31,385 bases of DNA from DAOPZJ01 sp964587625 (GCA_964587625.1 CAZPLU010000030.1:1-31385); one strand, 5' to 3'; positions 23,160 through 30,967 are shown, counted from the first letter of the stretch. Made by a program: numbers and translations. The notes: generated from the letters alone by a model not told the origin.

Positions 23160-24365
23160 TTATACGACTGCATGCGTGCGGCTCTCTGTCCCGAGTATCC
23201 GCATCACATGCTCGATCTCCGCCCTGTCATGCGGAGCTTTTTTCAAATTTTCGCTGTAAAGCCGCCGTAATTGCGGATCTCCCAATAATTCGGCGACTGC
23301 CTCAGTCAGTGCTTTTTCCTCAAACGGGACGATCGTTCCCGTTTTATGATCGACGATCTGCTCCCTCGCTCCCGCAAAGTCCGTGCAGATGATCGGCTTA
23401 TAAAGCACGCGCGCCTCGGCGACCGCGATGCCGTATCCCTCGTGCCGGGACGGCTGCACATAAATATCGCACCGGTCGATATAGGGATAGGGATTCAGGC
23501 GCGTTCCGAGCATAACAAAGACCTCTTCCAACCCGCGCTCGGCAATCATTTTCCGCAGCGTGTCCTCCTCTTTTCCGGAACCCATCGCAAACCATTGAAA
23601 GCGGTACCCCCGTTTCTTCAAGCGTTCACATACCCGTATCGCCAGATCATAACCCTTTTCCGGGCTCAACCGTCCAACGGTCAATATTTTTAATGTACCG
23701 TCTTTTCGATACTCCGGCGCCTCACCGCCGTCGAGCGCGTTCCGGATTGCCCGCTCGCTGACGATATTGTGTGCCACCGAAGTTTTTTCGCGAAATTGCG
23801 GTGCCAGTTGAGTGAATTGCTCATAAAGCTGTTCCGAGACCGCAAAAAAATGGTCATACGGCGCCAGCCAGGGAATCAAGGGCTTCAGCCGGAAACCGCT
23901 GGCGGTAAAATCGTTATGTATCCATGCGATTTTTTGTTTCGCGTTTACTTTTTCCGAAACATAACGAACAAGGAACGATATATGCATATGATAACAAACC
24001 GCGATATCATATTGGCCCGGCAGTTCCTCGAGCCGTTTAAACGGGATGGTGAGCACTGCAGCCGGATCGTTCCGCATGATTTTCCATGCCAATAAAAACA
24101 CTTTTCCGAAATGTCCGTGCCTGAGGTGATATTTAAGTGTCGCGCGGATCCCGCCCCGTCCCAAGTCCTCGCGCACCCGAGGGCTCATTTTTAACTCTCC
24201 CCCGAAATTTTTCGCGGGAAGCATCGGTAAAAAAGCGCCCTTTGCGTCGATGAAATAAACTTTAATGCGGTATTCGTCTCCCGGAAGCGCCGCGATCAAA
24301 GCCAATAATGACTTTTCCAATCCGCCGCACGGCATACCGGGAAGGATAAATACAACGTTTTTCAT
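23160..24365 (-). CDS. GT4-family glycosyltransferase
   Basis: A 401-residue GT-B enzyme. The N-terminus has FILPGMPCGGLEKSLLALI, with the GGxEKxL loop typical of GT4. The donor half has ILTVGRLSPEKGYDLAIRV and VQPSRHEGYGIAVAEARVLY with the E-x7-E motif. AAAGGTGAAAGT precedes the ATG. It is the first gene of a two-gene unit with the GT2 at 22163-23146, separate from the 2773-7162 glycan operon. The two glycan loci lie on the same strand 16 kb apart. Confidence 0.9.
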   Translation of the reverse strand: MKNVVFILPGMPCGGLEKSLLALIAALPGDEYRIKVYFIDAKGAFLPMLPAKNFGGELKMSPRVREDLGRGGIRATLKYHLRHGHFGKVFLLAWKIMRNDPAAVLTIPFKRLEELPGQYDIAVCYHMHISFLVRYVSEKVNAKQKIAWIHNDFTASGFRLKPLIPWLAPYDHFFAVSEQLYEQFTQLAPQFREKTSVAHNIVSERAIRNALDGGEAPEYRKDGTLKILTVGRLSPEKGYDLAIRVCERLKKRGYRFQWFAMGSGKEEDTLRKMIAERGLEEVFVMLGTRLNPYPYIDRCDIYVQPSRHEGYGIAVAEARVLYKPIICTDFAGAREQIVDHKTGTIVPFEEKALTEAVAELLGDPQLRRLYSENLKKAPHDRAEIEHVMRILGTESRTHAVV

Positions 24366-24399
24366 ACTTTCACCTTTTCCGCAAAGTCATCGTTTGTTT

Positions 24400-24513
24400 T
24401 TATTTGCGTCCGCCCGGGACCTTGACCTCATAATCGTTCAACCGCCGCATCCGCTCGATGCCCGCCGGAATCCCATCGCGCACACAAAGCATGCAAACCG
24501 GGTTGAACATCAT
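24400..24513 (-). CDS. Possible 37-codon ORF upstream of the GT4 gene
   Basis: A short frame reads MMFNPVCMLCVRDGIPAGIE, then RMRRLNDYEVKVPGGRK and a TAA. It has a CxxC pair and a mixed charged sequence. There is no SD: the start sits just past a terminator-like hairpin on the same strand, in the 5' region of the glycosyltransferase operon. It could be a real small protein, a leader, or chance. I list it because the composition looks protein-like. Confidence 0.25.
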   Translation of the reverse strand: MMFNPVCMLCVRDGIPAGIERMRRLNDYEVKVPGGRK

Positions 24514-24542
24514 AAAGCAAACAGGGGCAAAAACTTGCCCCC
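24514..24542 (-). terminator. Probable terminator after jag
   Basis: Read on the minus strand, GGGGCAA-GTTT-TTGCCCC followed by TGTTTGCTTT. The stem is 7 bp and perfect, but the T-run is broken, so termination may be partial. It lies about 46 bp beyond the stop of jag and closes the rpmH-to-jag block. Confidence 0.65.
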
Positions 24543-24587
24543 GATTGATTGACAATCGAAATTTTCATTGCCGAAACACCGTTTCCG

Positions 24588-25550
24588 TTATTCTCCCGAT
24601 TCGCCGGGTTTTTCCTGTGACGGGTGCTCGACTTCGATTTTGGAATAAAGTCCGCCCGCGAAATCGTTCCTGACAGGTCTGCCGACCGTGATCTTATCGC
24701 CCGTGCTGATGGGTTTCGCCGGCGGCCGCTGCGCATTGTCTCTTGGGTTTCCGTTGCCGTTGCCGCGGTTGTTCTGGTTTCCGCGGTCATTCCGGTCGTT
24801 CCGATCATCGCGATTGTAACCGCGATTGTTTTTTGAAAAAACGGTCGGACGCCTGTCGTCGCGTCTGCGGAAGTCGTCCCTTTTGTCGATTCGCTCGTAT
24901 TTGTCGCCGACCTTTTTTACTTTCGAAAGCGGCGCGATGATGACGCGGCGGCGGGGCTCCTCGCCCTCCGACCACGACACCACATCGGCGCTCTCTTGAA
25001 CAACGGTGTGCAAAATCATCCGCTCAAACGGTTTCATCGGGTTTGCAACCGTGACGTAACCGCTCGAGTCCGCTTTTTCTATCGCGCGTCCGGCATATTC
25101 TTTCAGGGATTCGATCCGTTTTTCACGATAGCCGTTGAGATCGACATTGACATGATAACGGAAATCCGCGTCCCGGTTGACCGCCAACGAAATAACCGCC
25201 GAAAGCGCATCCAATACATCGCCGTGATAACCGATCACAAAACCGACATCGCTTTCGGAGGTGATATGATAAGTGACGCTGTCGGCGTCTTTGATGATAT
25301 CGACGTCATAGTCCTCAACGTTCATCGCATTCAAAATCTCACACAGATACTGTTCGCCGAACGCCACGGAATCATCCTTTTTGACCAGTTTTACTTTCAC
25401 TTGCGCCTCGGCGGAACCGATCCCCAAAACGCCTTTGCTGCCGCGGGCTATAATCTCGATCTCAACCTGATCTTGAGTCGCATTCAACTGCTTCAATGCG
25501 CTTGCAACCGCATCATTCACGGTCTTACCCGTCGCGGTAATCTCTTTCAT
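24588..25550 (-). CDS. jag: RNA-binding protein Jag / KhpB
   Basis: A 320-residue protein with the Jag N-terminal domain (about 1-50, including SKGVLGIG), a type II KH domain (about 75-150, GYHGD as the GxxG loop) and an R3H domain (about 150-215, ending in VIIAPLSKV). It binds RNA and works with KhpA in cell-wall and division control in Firmicutes. After the R3H domain comes a disordered tail of about 100 residues dense in Arg, Asp, Asn and Gly (RDDRNDRNDRGNQNN), longer than the usual 200-250 residue proteins. The start is the ATG at 25550, with AAAGGATGG upstream. It follows yidC by about 52 nt, its normal neighbour. Confidence 0.95.
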   Translation of the reverse strand: MKEITATGKTVNDAVASALKQLNATQDQVEIEIIARGSKGVLGIGSAEAQVKVKLVKKDDSVAFGEQYLCEILNAMNVEDYDVDIIKDADSVTYHITSESDVGFVIGYHGDVLDALSAVISLAVNRDADFRYHVNVDLNGYREKRIESLKEYAGRAIEKADSSGYVTVANPMKPFERMILHTVVQESADVVSWSEGEEPRRRVIIAPLSKVKKVGDKYERIDKRDDFRRRDDRRPTVFSKNNRGYNRDDRNDRNDRGNQNNRGNGNGNPRDNAQRPPAKPISTGDKITVGRPVRNDFAGGLYSKIEVEHPSQEKPGESGE

Positions 25551-25602
25551 CAGTATAACCATCCTTTCGCAGAAGAGTGAAAACGAACCCTTCTGCCGTC
25601 GT

Positions 25603-26955
25603 TTACTTTCCGCCCCTCTTTTTTTTGCTCTCCATCAATTTGATATAGGCGGCGCGTGCCTCGGCATTGTGCAGAGAGGGCTCTTTTTGTCTCTCTTTTT
25701 CCGCCTTTTGGCGGTCTTTTTCCATCTGTTTTTCCATCAGATCCCGCGCCTTGGGGTTGATATCCGCCTCATACACCTCGCCCTGCTTGGCGAGTTCCTC
25801 TTCGCGCGCTTTGGCGATCAACCGGCGTTCCAGTTCTTTTTTTCGGGATTTTGATTGTTCCTGATACTCGCTGTATTGGGTTGTTTTTGCTTCGTTGTCT
25901 TTTTGCGCCTGTGCAAGCCGCTCCCGAAATTTCGAGTTTTTCGAGACGGGCTTTCCGCTGAGGCGCATTTTTTCGAGTTTCGCCTCATATTCGGCGACCA
26001 TCCGGCTCATCGGCCAGAATTTATTCAAAATCAATGTGGCGCCGAGCATCAACAAGCTGTTGTAGATCCAGTAAAGCAAAACGCAGGCCGGGAATTTATA
26101 GGTGATAAACCCGGTCAGCAGCGGCATTCCGATGGTCATCAGGGGATTTGATGCCGCGTTTGCGCCCGCCATGCCCTCGTTATTTCGTTTGTTGATTTGT
26201 CCCATGAAATAAGTGCTTGCCACACTTGCGAGTACGGTTAGGATCGGGAAAATCCAGTAAATCCAATCGGCGCCTTCCTGCCCCACACCCAAGCTCAGGT
26301 CGAAGTTTTTGAACAGACCGAACAGCGACATATCCAAATCGGAGGCGGGTTGGATCAATGAAGAGCCGTTAAACCATTCGGGGTTGCTTTTCAAAAACCG
26401 GAATAAATAGAGCTCTTGATTGTAGGGTGAAATCCCGGCGATCTGGACATTTTCATTCAATTTGACAACATCCACCGCGACCTGAGCCGCGCGTTCGCCG
26501 ATCTGTGTCAAAGAGCCGGCGAGAAACGTCAGCGGACGGACGATGACGCGGTAAAGACCGAGGAAAATCGGAAGCGGAAGCAGCGACGGCAGACAACCGC
26601 CCATCGGATTGTAGCCCTCTTCGGTATAGAGCTTTTGAATCTCCTCGTTTTGACGCTGCTTGTCATTGGCAAACTTCTTTTGGATGGCGCTGATTTTCGG
26701 CTGAAACCGAACCATTTTTGCCTGAGAACGCTGCCGTTTGACGTCGAGCGGGAACAATACGGCTTTGAAGATAATCGCAAACAACAATACCGCCAAACTG
26801 AAATTGGGCAATACGGTGTAACAAAATTTAAAAATTGCGCCCAGCGGAAGAACGATATAATCCCAAAAGGTCATGGCTCCCGCGCCGGAGACCGCCTCCG
26901 CCATAAATCCTGTCACACCGGATATCACCGCTGTAACCGCCGTTGTCAATTCCAT
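25603..26955 (-). CDS. yidC: Membrane protein insertase YidC/OxaA
   Basis: A 450-residue YidC-type insertase without the large periplasmic domain of proteobacteria. It has about five membrane segments: FWDYIVLPLGAIFKFCY near the start, LAVLLFAIIFKAVLFPL, LLPLPIFLGLYRVIV, WIYWIFPILTVLASV and a final pair near 290-310. After the last segment there is a long basic and acidic C-terminal tail (about 340-450) with KKELERRLIAKAREEE-type coiled-coil sequence, expected to contact the ribosome. No lipobox cysteine is seen at the N-terminus, unlike SpoIIIJ. It lies between yidD and jag. AAAGGC lies ahead of the ATG. Confidence 0.95.
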   Translation of the reverse strand: MELTTAVTAVISGVTGFMAEAVSGAGAMTFWDYIVLPLGAIFKFCYTVLPNFSLAVLLFAIIFKAVLFPLDVKRQRSQAKMVRFQPKISAIQKKFANDKQRQNEEIQKLYTEEGYNPMGGCLPSLLPLPIFLGLYRVIVRPLTFLAGSLTQIGERAAQVAVDVVKLNENVQIAGISPYNQELYLFRFLKSNPEWFNGSSLIQPASDLDMSLFGLFKNFDLSLGVGQEGADWIYWIFPILTVLASVASTYFMGQINKRNNEGMAGANAASNPLMTIGMPLLTGFITYKFPACVLLYWIYNSLLMLGATLILNKFWPMSRMVAEYEAKLEKMRLSGKPVSKNSKFRERLAQAQKDNEAKTTQYSEYQEQSKSRKKELERRLIAKAREEELAKQGEVYEADINPKARDLMEKQMEKDRQKAEKERQKEPSLHNAEARAAYIKLMESKKKRGGK

Positions 26956-26976
26956 CTCATCTCTTGCCTTTCACAT

Positions 26977-27228
26977 TCATGCTTGCGGGGTTTTTCGGTT
27001 TTTGAAAAACCAAAACCGTTCCGGTACGGGGTCGACTCCGCCTTTTGAAAACGGATTGCACCTGAGGAGGCGCCATACCGCAAGCAAACCGCCGCCGACA
27101 GTGCCGTACGCCTCATAGGCCTCGATGGCGTAATTCGAACAGGTGGGGTAATACCGACAGTTGGCTTTCGACCACGGCGGGCGGATCCGCTGATACCCGC
27201 GAATCAACACGATAAAGATTTTTTTCAC
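26977..27228 (-). CDS. yidD: Membrane protein insertion efficiency factor YidD
   Basis: An 83-residue basic protein with the family signature CRYYPTCSNYAIEA and the RCNPFSKGGVDPVP motif. It assists YidC. The start is GTG at 27228, overlapping the rnpA stop by 4 nt, so translation is coupled. The gap to yidC is 21 nt. Confidence 0.95.
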   Translation of the reverse strand: MKKIFIVLIRGYQRIRPPWSKANCRYYPTCSNYAIEAYEAYGTVGGGLLAVWRLLRCNPFSKGGVDPVPERFWFFKNRKTPQA

Positions 27229-27566
27229 ATGAGCACACCGGCTTTTTTTAATTGCGCCCGCATCACGGCGGCGATCTCAGTGCTCTTCTTTTTACCGGTA
27301 CCCTCCCGGGCAACGAACACCAGATCCCAGCCCTCACCGATTTGAGGACAAAGGCAGCGATATGCCTCCTTGATGACCCGCCGAGCGCGATTACGCTCCA
27401 CAGCGCAGCCGATCTTTTTTGCGGTTGTGATGCCGACACGGGTGCGTCTGCCTTTCCCTTTAAAGCAATAACAGATTAAAACAGGCCCGGCAACGCATTT
27501 TCCGCGTCTGTATGCACGGTGGAACTCCCAATTTTTGCGCAGCGCAGTCGCGTTACCGATCCGCAT
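27225..27566 (-). CDS. rnpA: Ribonuclease P protein component
   Basis: A 113-residue basic protein that helps RNase P RNA bind and cleave pre-tRNA 5' leaders. The family RNR motif is seen as NRARRVIKEAYR, with the preceding KKIGCAVERN. It starts at ATG 27566, 2 nt after the rpmH stop, without a clear SD of its own, and so depends on coupling to rpmH. Its position between rpmH and yidD is the standard Firmicutes order. Confidence 0.96.
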   Translation of the reverse strand: MRIGNATALRKNWEFHRAYRRGKCVAGPVLICYCFKGKGRRTRVGITTAKKIGCAVERNRARRVIKEAYRCLCPQIGEGWDLVFVAREGTGKKKSTEIAAVMRAQLKKAGVLM

Positions 27567-27568
27567 CT

Positions 27569-27703
27569 TTAATAAGACAGGACGTGTCTGCCCTTGGCTC
27601 TGCGGCGGGCAAGGATTTTTCTTCCGTTGGCGGTGCTCATGCGTTTACGGAAACCGTGTTCCTTCTGCCGCTGCCGTTTTTTCGGCTGGTATGTCCTAAG
27701 CAT
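27569..27703 (-). CDS. rpmH: 50S ribosomal protein L34
   Basis: A 44-residue protein: MLRTYQPKKRQRQKEHGFRK, then RMSTANGRKILARRRAKGRH and VLSY, a nearly complete match to bacterial L34. AAAGGAGG lies before the ATG, and a consensus promoter sits at 27751-27779. It is the first gene of the rpmH-rnpA-yidD-yidC-jag operon. Confidence 0.97.
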   Translation of the reverse strand: MLRTYQPKKRQRQKEHGFRKRMSTANGRKILARRRAKGRHVLSY

Positions 27704-27750
27704 ACTCTTCCCTCCTTTGTGTAACAAACGGGCATAAACCCATAAAGTAC

Positions 27751-27779
27751 ATTATATCTAAATAACCCATGCTTGTCAA
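27751..27779 (-). promoter_or_regulatory. rpmH: Consensus promoter of the rpmH operon
   Basis: Read on the minus strand, TTGACA (27774-27779), 17-bp spacer, TATAAT (27751-27756). Both are perfect, as expected for a highly expressed ribosomal operon. Confidence 0.92.
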
Positions 27780-27783
27780 TTGC

Positions 27784-27856
27784 TTTATCATGTTTGTTAA
27801 GGAACTCTTTTATCATGTTTGTTAAGAAACCCTTATCATGTTTGTTATGAATCCCT
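27784..27856. repeat. Three direct repeats upstream of rpmH
   Basis: Three copies of TTATCATGTTTGTTAAG-like sequence have their TATCATG at 27786, 27811 and 27834, with periods of 25 and 23 bp. The third copy ends TTATGA instead of TTAAG. They begin 5 bp beyond the -35 of the rpmH promoter. TTATCATGT matches the DnaA box TTATCCACA only in its first half. The region may bind a regulator or be part of a replication-origin-like region. Confidence 0.85.
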
Positions 27857-28118
27857 TTTTAATTATTTTTTGTATAATATAACAAAATACACTGTTGATA
27901 ATTGTTAACAATGCTCATGTTTTTAAATGTATCTGTAAGTTTTTACTCGTTTGTCAACCCGAGGCGCAAAAGCGATCCTTTTCCAATATACTATGACAGC
28001 CCCCATATTTTTTCCGGCAAAGGTATACAACGCCAAAATCGAGGCAAAAATAGTCGTGTGATGAGTATTGGCATATGCACTTGTCCGGAAGATTATCCTG
28101 TTGGGAGCGTGAAATTCA
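27857..28118. other. AT-rich intergenic stretch with a DnaA-box-like site
   Basis: No gene is convincing here. On the plus strand there is a TATAAT at 27873-27878 without a -35, which may start mazF. TGTTGATAA (27893-27901), reverse complement TTATCAACA, differs from the DnaA box by one base. It is followed by the perfect palindrome TTGTTAACAA (27902-27911). No antitoxin-like ORF precedes mazF. A long frame running 27902-28963 passes through mazF in another phase and is not a gene. Confidence 0.5.
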
Positions 28119-28508
28119 ATGAGCGTCAAAAGAGGGGACATCTACTACGCCGATTTGAGTCCGGTCGTGGGATCGGAACAGGGCGGGATCCGTCCGGTGT
28201 TGATCGTACAAAACGACGTCGGAAACCGATTTTCCCCGACCGTTATCGCCGCGGCGATCACCAGTCAGCGCACCAAGGCCAAACTGCCTACGCACATCGA
28301 GCTGGACGCCGAGGACTGCGGACTTTCAAAAAATTCGATCATCCTGTTGGAGCAGATCCGCACCATCGACAAACAGCGGCTGCGCGAACGCATGGGCCGT
28401 CTGAACGACTTCTCGATGCAGAGAGTCGACCACGCGCTGAGCATCAGTTTCGGGCTCGCCGACACCCCGGAGACCGACGACGACCGTTTAAACGACGTAG
28501 CGCTATAA
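28119..28508 (+). CDS. ndoA: MazF/NdoA-type endoribonuclease toxin
   Basis: A 129-residue PemK/MazF-family sequence-specific mRNA interferase. The N-terminus reads KRGDIYYADLSPVVGSEQGG, then RPVLIVQNDVGNRFSPTVI, LPTHIEL and ILLEQIRTIDKQRL, all very close to Bacillus subtilis EndoA/NdoA, which cuts at UACAU sites. The conserved catalytic Arg and Thr/Ser are in the QGGIRPVLI and AAITSQ segments. It has about 13 more residues at the acidic C-terminus than NdoA. GGAG lies about 11 nt before the ATG. NdoA is usually preceded by its antitoxin NdoAI; no such frame is seen upstream here, so the antitoxin is absent or elsewhere. Confidence 0.93.
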   Translation: MSVKRGDIYYADLSPVVGSEQGGIRPVLIVQNDVGNRFSPTVIAAAITSQRTKAKLPTHIELDAEDCGLSKNSIILLEQIRTIDKQRLRERMGRLNDFSMQRVDHALSISFGLADTPETDDDRLNDVAL

Positions 28509-28560
28509 TATCGGTTTTAAAAAGATCGGACCCGTTCTTTTCATCAAAACCGTATCGCAA

Positions 28561-28607
28561 ATCAGGTCATCCCCGGATTAAACCCCGTGCGGATGACCTG
28601 ATGTTTT
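28561..28607 (+). terminator. Intrinsic terminator after mazF
   Basis: A perfect 12-bp stem, ATCAGGTCATCC (28561-28572) with GGATGACCTGAT (28591-28602), followed by GTTTTTAT. It lies between mazF and the convergent MetRS gene and overlaps that gene's stop region. Confidence 0.85.
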
Positions 28608-30529
28608 TATATCTGAGACGGATGCTTTTTGAAGAAGTCCACCCTCGGCTCGAGGAAAAGAAATTGATGGCCGGGTTTTATCAAAAAATCCAAGGGTTTG
28701 AAAATATGCTCCCAATCCCAAATTTGATCGTCGACTTTCAGATATTCGCGCAGCATCTCACAGCCGGACGGCGCGATGGGATGCAGCAATGCGGCCATCA
28801 CCCGGACGATGTGGAACGAATCGAGCAAGAGCTGCTCGATATCCGCCGGATTCTCGCTTTTGCAGCGCACCGACCAGTCCTTGTTGGCGTCGCGCACATA
28901 GATGTTCAACAGCTCGAAAATCTTATCAAAACCGAGTTCGGACATAAATTTTTCGTATTGTAAAATAACCTCGTCGGATTTTTGCTTGATTTCCTTGCAA
29001 ACAGTACCCGGCGGATACTTGCCCCCGCAATATTTTTGAACCGTGTAAAAACAGGAACGCACCAGACGGTTGAATACATTGGTCAGCAAATTCCCCTCGT
29101 TTAACACCGTGTCATAGCCCTCCCGATCGGGGAATAAGAACGGTTTCGGCTCGAATCCGATGCTGCGTTCGGATAAACTCGCGTTCATAAAATGTATGCG
29201 CAATTGCTCGGCGGTATAAAAGTCCAACAGCTGCGACGCCATCGGGGGTTTGAGCACCCCGCTGCTCGACGCTTTGGTCTTCCCGTACAGCAAATGGTGG
29301 TTCGGCACGATGACGGGCAGGCGGAAGGAATTTCCCAGCAAATAAAACAGGATGATTTCGGCGATGCCGTAAAAATAGATATTGTCTTCGCCGATGAACT
29401 GATACACCCGCGCGTCGTCGGACTTCCACCATCTTTCCCATTCCCTGCCCTCGATTCCGTCGCCGAGCACCGCTTTGGTGAACGAAATCGGCGCCCACAG
29501 GGATTCCGGCCACACCCAAAATGTCAAACCGGAGGTCTCTTTGACGTCGGGGACGGGCACGCCCCATTTGACATTGCCCGACAGGCGGAACGGTACAAGG
29601 GTCTTTCCCGTGCGATAGCGGATGCCGTTTCCGGACAAGGCCGCGACCGCCTTGTCCCTGCTCTCCAAATCGTCAAAGACCAAGGCGACGGAGGTCTTTT
29701 GCGCCTCTTCCAGCAATTCAAAAAGCGGCATATCCGCGAGCGTTTTGATGGGTTCGACCAGTTCTTTTTTGACATAGATACAGGGCTTTTTCAAAAACTC
29801 GCCGATGACGTCCGTCAAGACCTTGCGGCTGCAGGGCATTTTTGACCAGTCCTCCACCGCCTGCTCCATCACCTTTTGATGAGCGGGGAGGTCGATGAAC
29901 CAGTTGCTGACCGGAACCCGCACCGGGGGTTTATTCGATAAAACGCTGATGGGCGCGATCAACTCAGAAGGGCTGTACTGATGCCCCAACGCGCACTCAT
30001 CGGCATAGGCGATCTCGGATTTGCACCCTTGGATCGGGCAGCGTCCGGTGACCTGCCTGCCGTTTAAAAACACCTGCTTTTCTCCGTCGAAAAACTGGAG
30101 CGTCGATTCGAGTTTCAGCTTGTTTTCGCGATATAATTGATTGAAGATTTCGGCGGAGAGCGCGGCGTGAATTTTGCCTCCCTCTCCGAGCGCAGACGCG
30201 CCGAAAAGATTCAATGAAATTTGAAAATCGGATAAGGTCTGCGCCTGATTATCGTGATTTTTGGCGACGTAATCCTCAATCGCGCCGGTGAATCCTTTGT
30301 TTTTTTCCGCCTCATATCCGACCTCGATCAATGCGCCGTAACAGTCCGTGCCCGAGACGAAGAGCACGTTCTCCGCGCCGAGCCGATCCCTTAAAAAGCG
30401 CGCGAACACGTCGGCATGGACGAACACGCCGCCCACATGGCCAAAGTGCAGTTCCTTGTTGCCGTACGGCATTCCCGCGGTGATGACCGCCCTTTTCGGG
30501 AACGAGGGTCTTTCTAAATTGTTTTCCAT
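28607..30529 (-). CDS. metG: Divergent methionyl-tRNA synthetase (class I)
   Basis: A 640-residue class I synthetase closest to MetRS. The HIGH motif is HFGH (28-31), the next strand gives FVSGTDCYGALIEVGYEA, and a zinc-type region CPIQGC...DECALGH lies near 170-183. VFQFIGEDNIYFYG-type motifs (here VYQFIGEDNIYFYG) and FWVWPESLW are present. The KMSKS loop is altered: it reads GKTKASSSG, so the second lysine is a serine. That residue is important for catalysis in well-studied MetRS, so activity may be changed or the enzyme may be a paralogue with another role. No C-terminal tRNA-binding domain is evident. The ATG at 30529 has AGGAG about 7 nt upstream. The leader contains no T-box or S-box that I can recognise. 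Confidence 0.85.
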   Translation of the reverse strand: MENNLERPSFPKRAVITAGMPYGNKELHFGHVGGVFVHADVFARFLRDRLGAENVLFVSGTDCYGALIEVGYEAEKNKGFTGAIEDYVAKNHDNQAQTLSDFQISLNLFGASALGEGGKIHAALSAEIFNQLYRENKLKLESTLQFFDGEKQVFLNGRQVTGRCPIQGCKSEIAYADECALGHQYSPSELIAPISVLSNKPPVRVPVSNWFIDLPAHQKVMEQAVEDWSKMPCSRKVLTDVIGEFLKKPCIYVKKELVEPIKTLADMPLFELLEEAQKTSVALVFDDLESRDKAVAALSGNGIRYRTGKTLVPFRLSGNVKWGVPVPDVKETSGLTFWVWPESLWAPISFTKAVLGDGIEGREWERWWKSDDARVYQFIGEDNIYFYGIAEIILFYLLGNSFRLPVIVPNHHLLYGKTKASSSGVLKPPMASQLLDFYTAEQLRIHFMNASLSERSIGFEPKPFLFPDREGYDTVLNEGNLLTNVFNRLVRSCFYTVQKYCGGKYPPGTVCKEIKQKSDEVILQYEKFMSELGFDKIFELLNIYVRDANKDWSVRCKSENPADIEQLLLDSFHIVRVMAALLHPIAPSGCEMLREYLKVDDQIWDWEHIFKPLDFLIKPGHQFLFLEPRVDFFKKHPSQI

Positions 30530-30599
30530 TTTTTTCTCCTGTTATCCACTGTTGTCAGTTTTATTCAAAACGGGGCGATCCGGGTTTGGCTTTTGGTAT

Positions 30600-30648
30600 T
30601 TGTCATTGACAATTTGAGCGTCGGACAATTGTCCGTTGCGATATTATA
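30600..30648 (-). promoter_or_regulatory. MetRS promoter with palindromic operators
   Basis: Read on the minus strand, the -10 is TATAAT (30643-30648) with an upstream TG (TGCTATAAT), an extended -10; no good -35 is seen. The perfect 14-bp palindrome CGGACAATTGTCCG (30622-30635) begins at the predicted start. A second palindrome, TTGTCA-T-TGACAA (30600-30612), follows it. Both contain GACAA/TTGTC half-sites. A dimeric repressor binding at the start would block transcription. Confidence 0.7.
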
Positions 30649-30776
30649 GCATACCATGCCGTAAAAGGAAACATTTCCGGTTGAGATCTCGCAAATCTTG
30701 CAATAATCAACTGAATTATAATTCGCCGAATCCGCACAGATCACATGATACCATTTTCCGCTTTATAACACAATCA

Positions 30777-30844
30777 TTTGCTAATCACCATTTTGCTAAT
30801 CATTTCAAAAAACCATTGACAAACCGACGCGACTGTGGTATTTT
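30777..30844 (+). promoter_or_regulatory. Promoter and direct repeats before the leader ORF
   Basis: TTGACA (30816-30821), a 17-bp spacer, then TATTTT (30839-30844) with TG ahead (TGGTATTTT). Just upstream, TTTGCTAATCA occurs twice (30777-30787, 30792-30802) 15 bp apart, possible activator sites. Predicted start is about 30851, only a few bases before the SD of the leader ORF. 30650-30776 contains nothing else I can assign. Confidence 0.7.
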
Positions 30845-30874
30845 TTATAAAATCTCTCCGGAGGAGGTCCCGGC

Positions 30875-30967
30875 ATGAAGCGTTATTATCAATTTGAAAA
30901 TTCCGCGAAATCCGCGTTCGGTATGAACCCGGATCGTTTTGCCGTACCTCCGTTTTCCAAAGCGTAG
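30875..30967 (+). CDS. 30-codon leader peptide
   Basis: The frame is ATG to TAG: MKRYYQFENSAKSAFGMNPD, then RFAVPPFSKA. It has the strongest SD in the area, AGGAGG 7 nt before ATG, with CGGAGGAGG overall. It directly precedes a terminator and then a methyltransferase gene, the layout of a regulatory leader peptide. Codons 24-26 (GTA CCT CCG, Val-Pro-Pro) lie exactly within the segment that can pair with the terminator 5' arm. Two adjacent prolines could slow ribosomes. It may be translated mainly for regulation. I do not recognise the peptide. Confidence 0.7.
   Translation: MKRYYQFENSAKSAFGMNPDRFAVPPFSKA

Noticed and set aside
27784..27856. Cluster of true DnaA boxes
   Set aside because: TTATCATGT matches TTATCCACA only in the first half; only the single site at 27893-27901 is close to consensus.
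27902..28963. 353-codon plus-strand frame
   Set aside because: It passes through mazF in another phase and into the antisense of MetRS, with Arg/His-rich sequence typical of an out-of-phase reading.
29192..29845. 217-codon plus-strand frame inside MetRS
   Set aside because: Antisense to a clear synthetase domain; no SD.
30530..30640. T-box or S-box riboswitch in the MetRS leader
   Set aside because: I see none of the T-box conserved motif or the S-box stem pattern; only palindromes of DNA-operator type.
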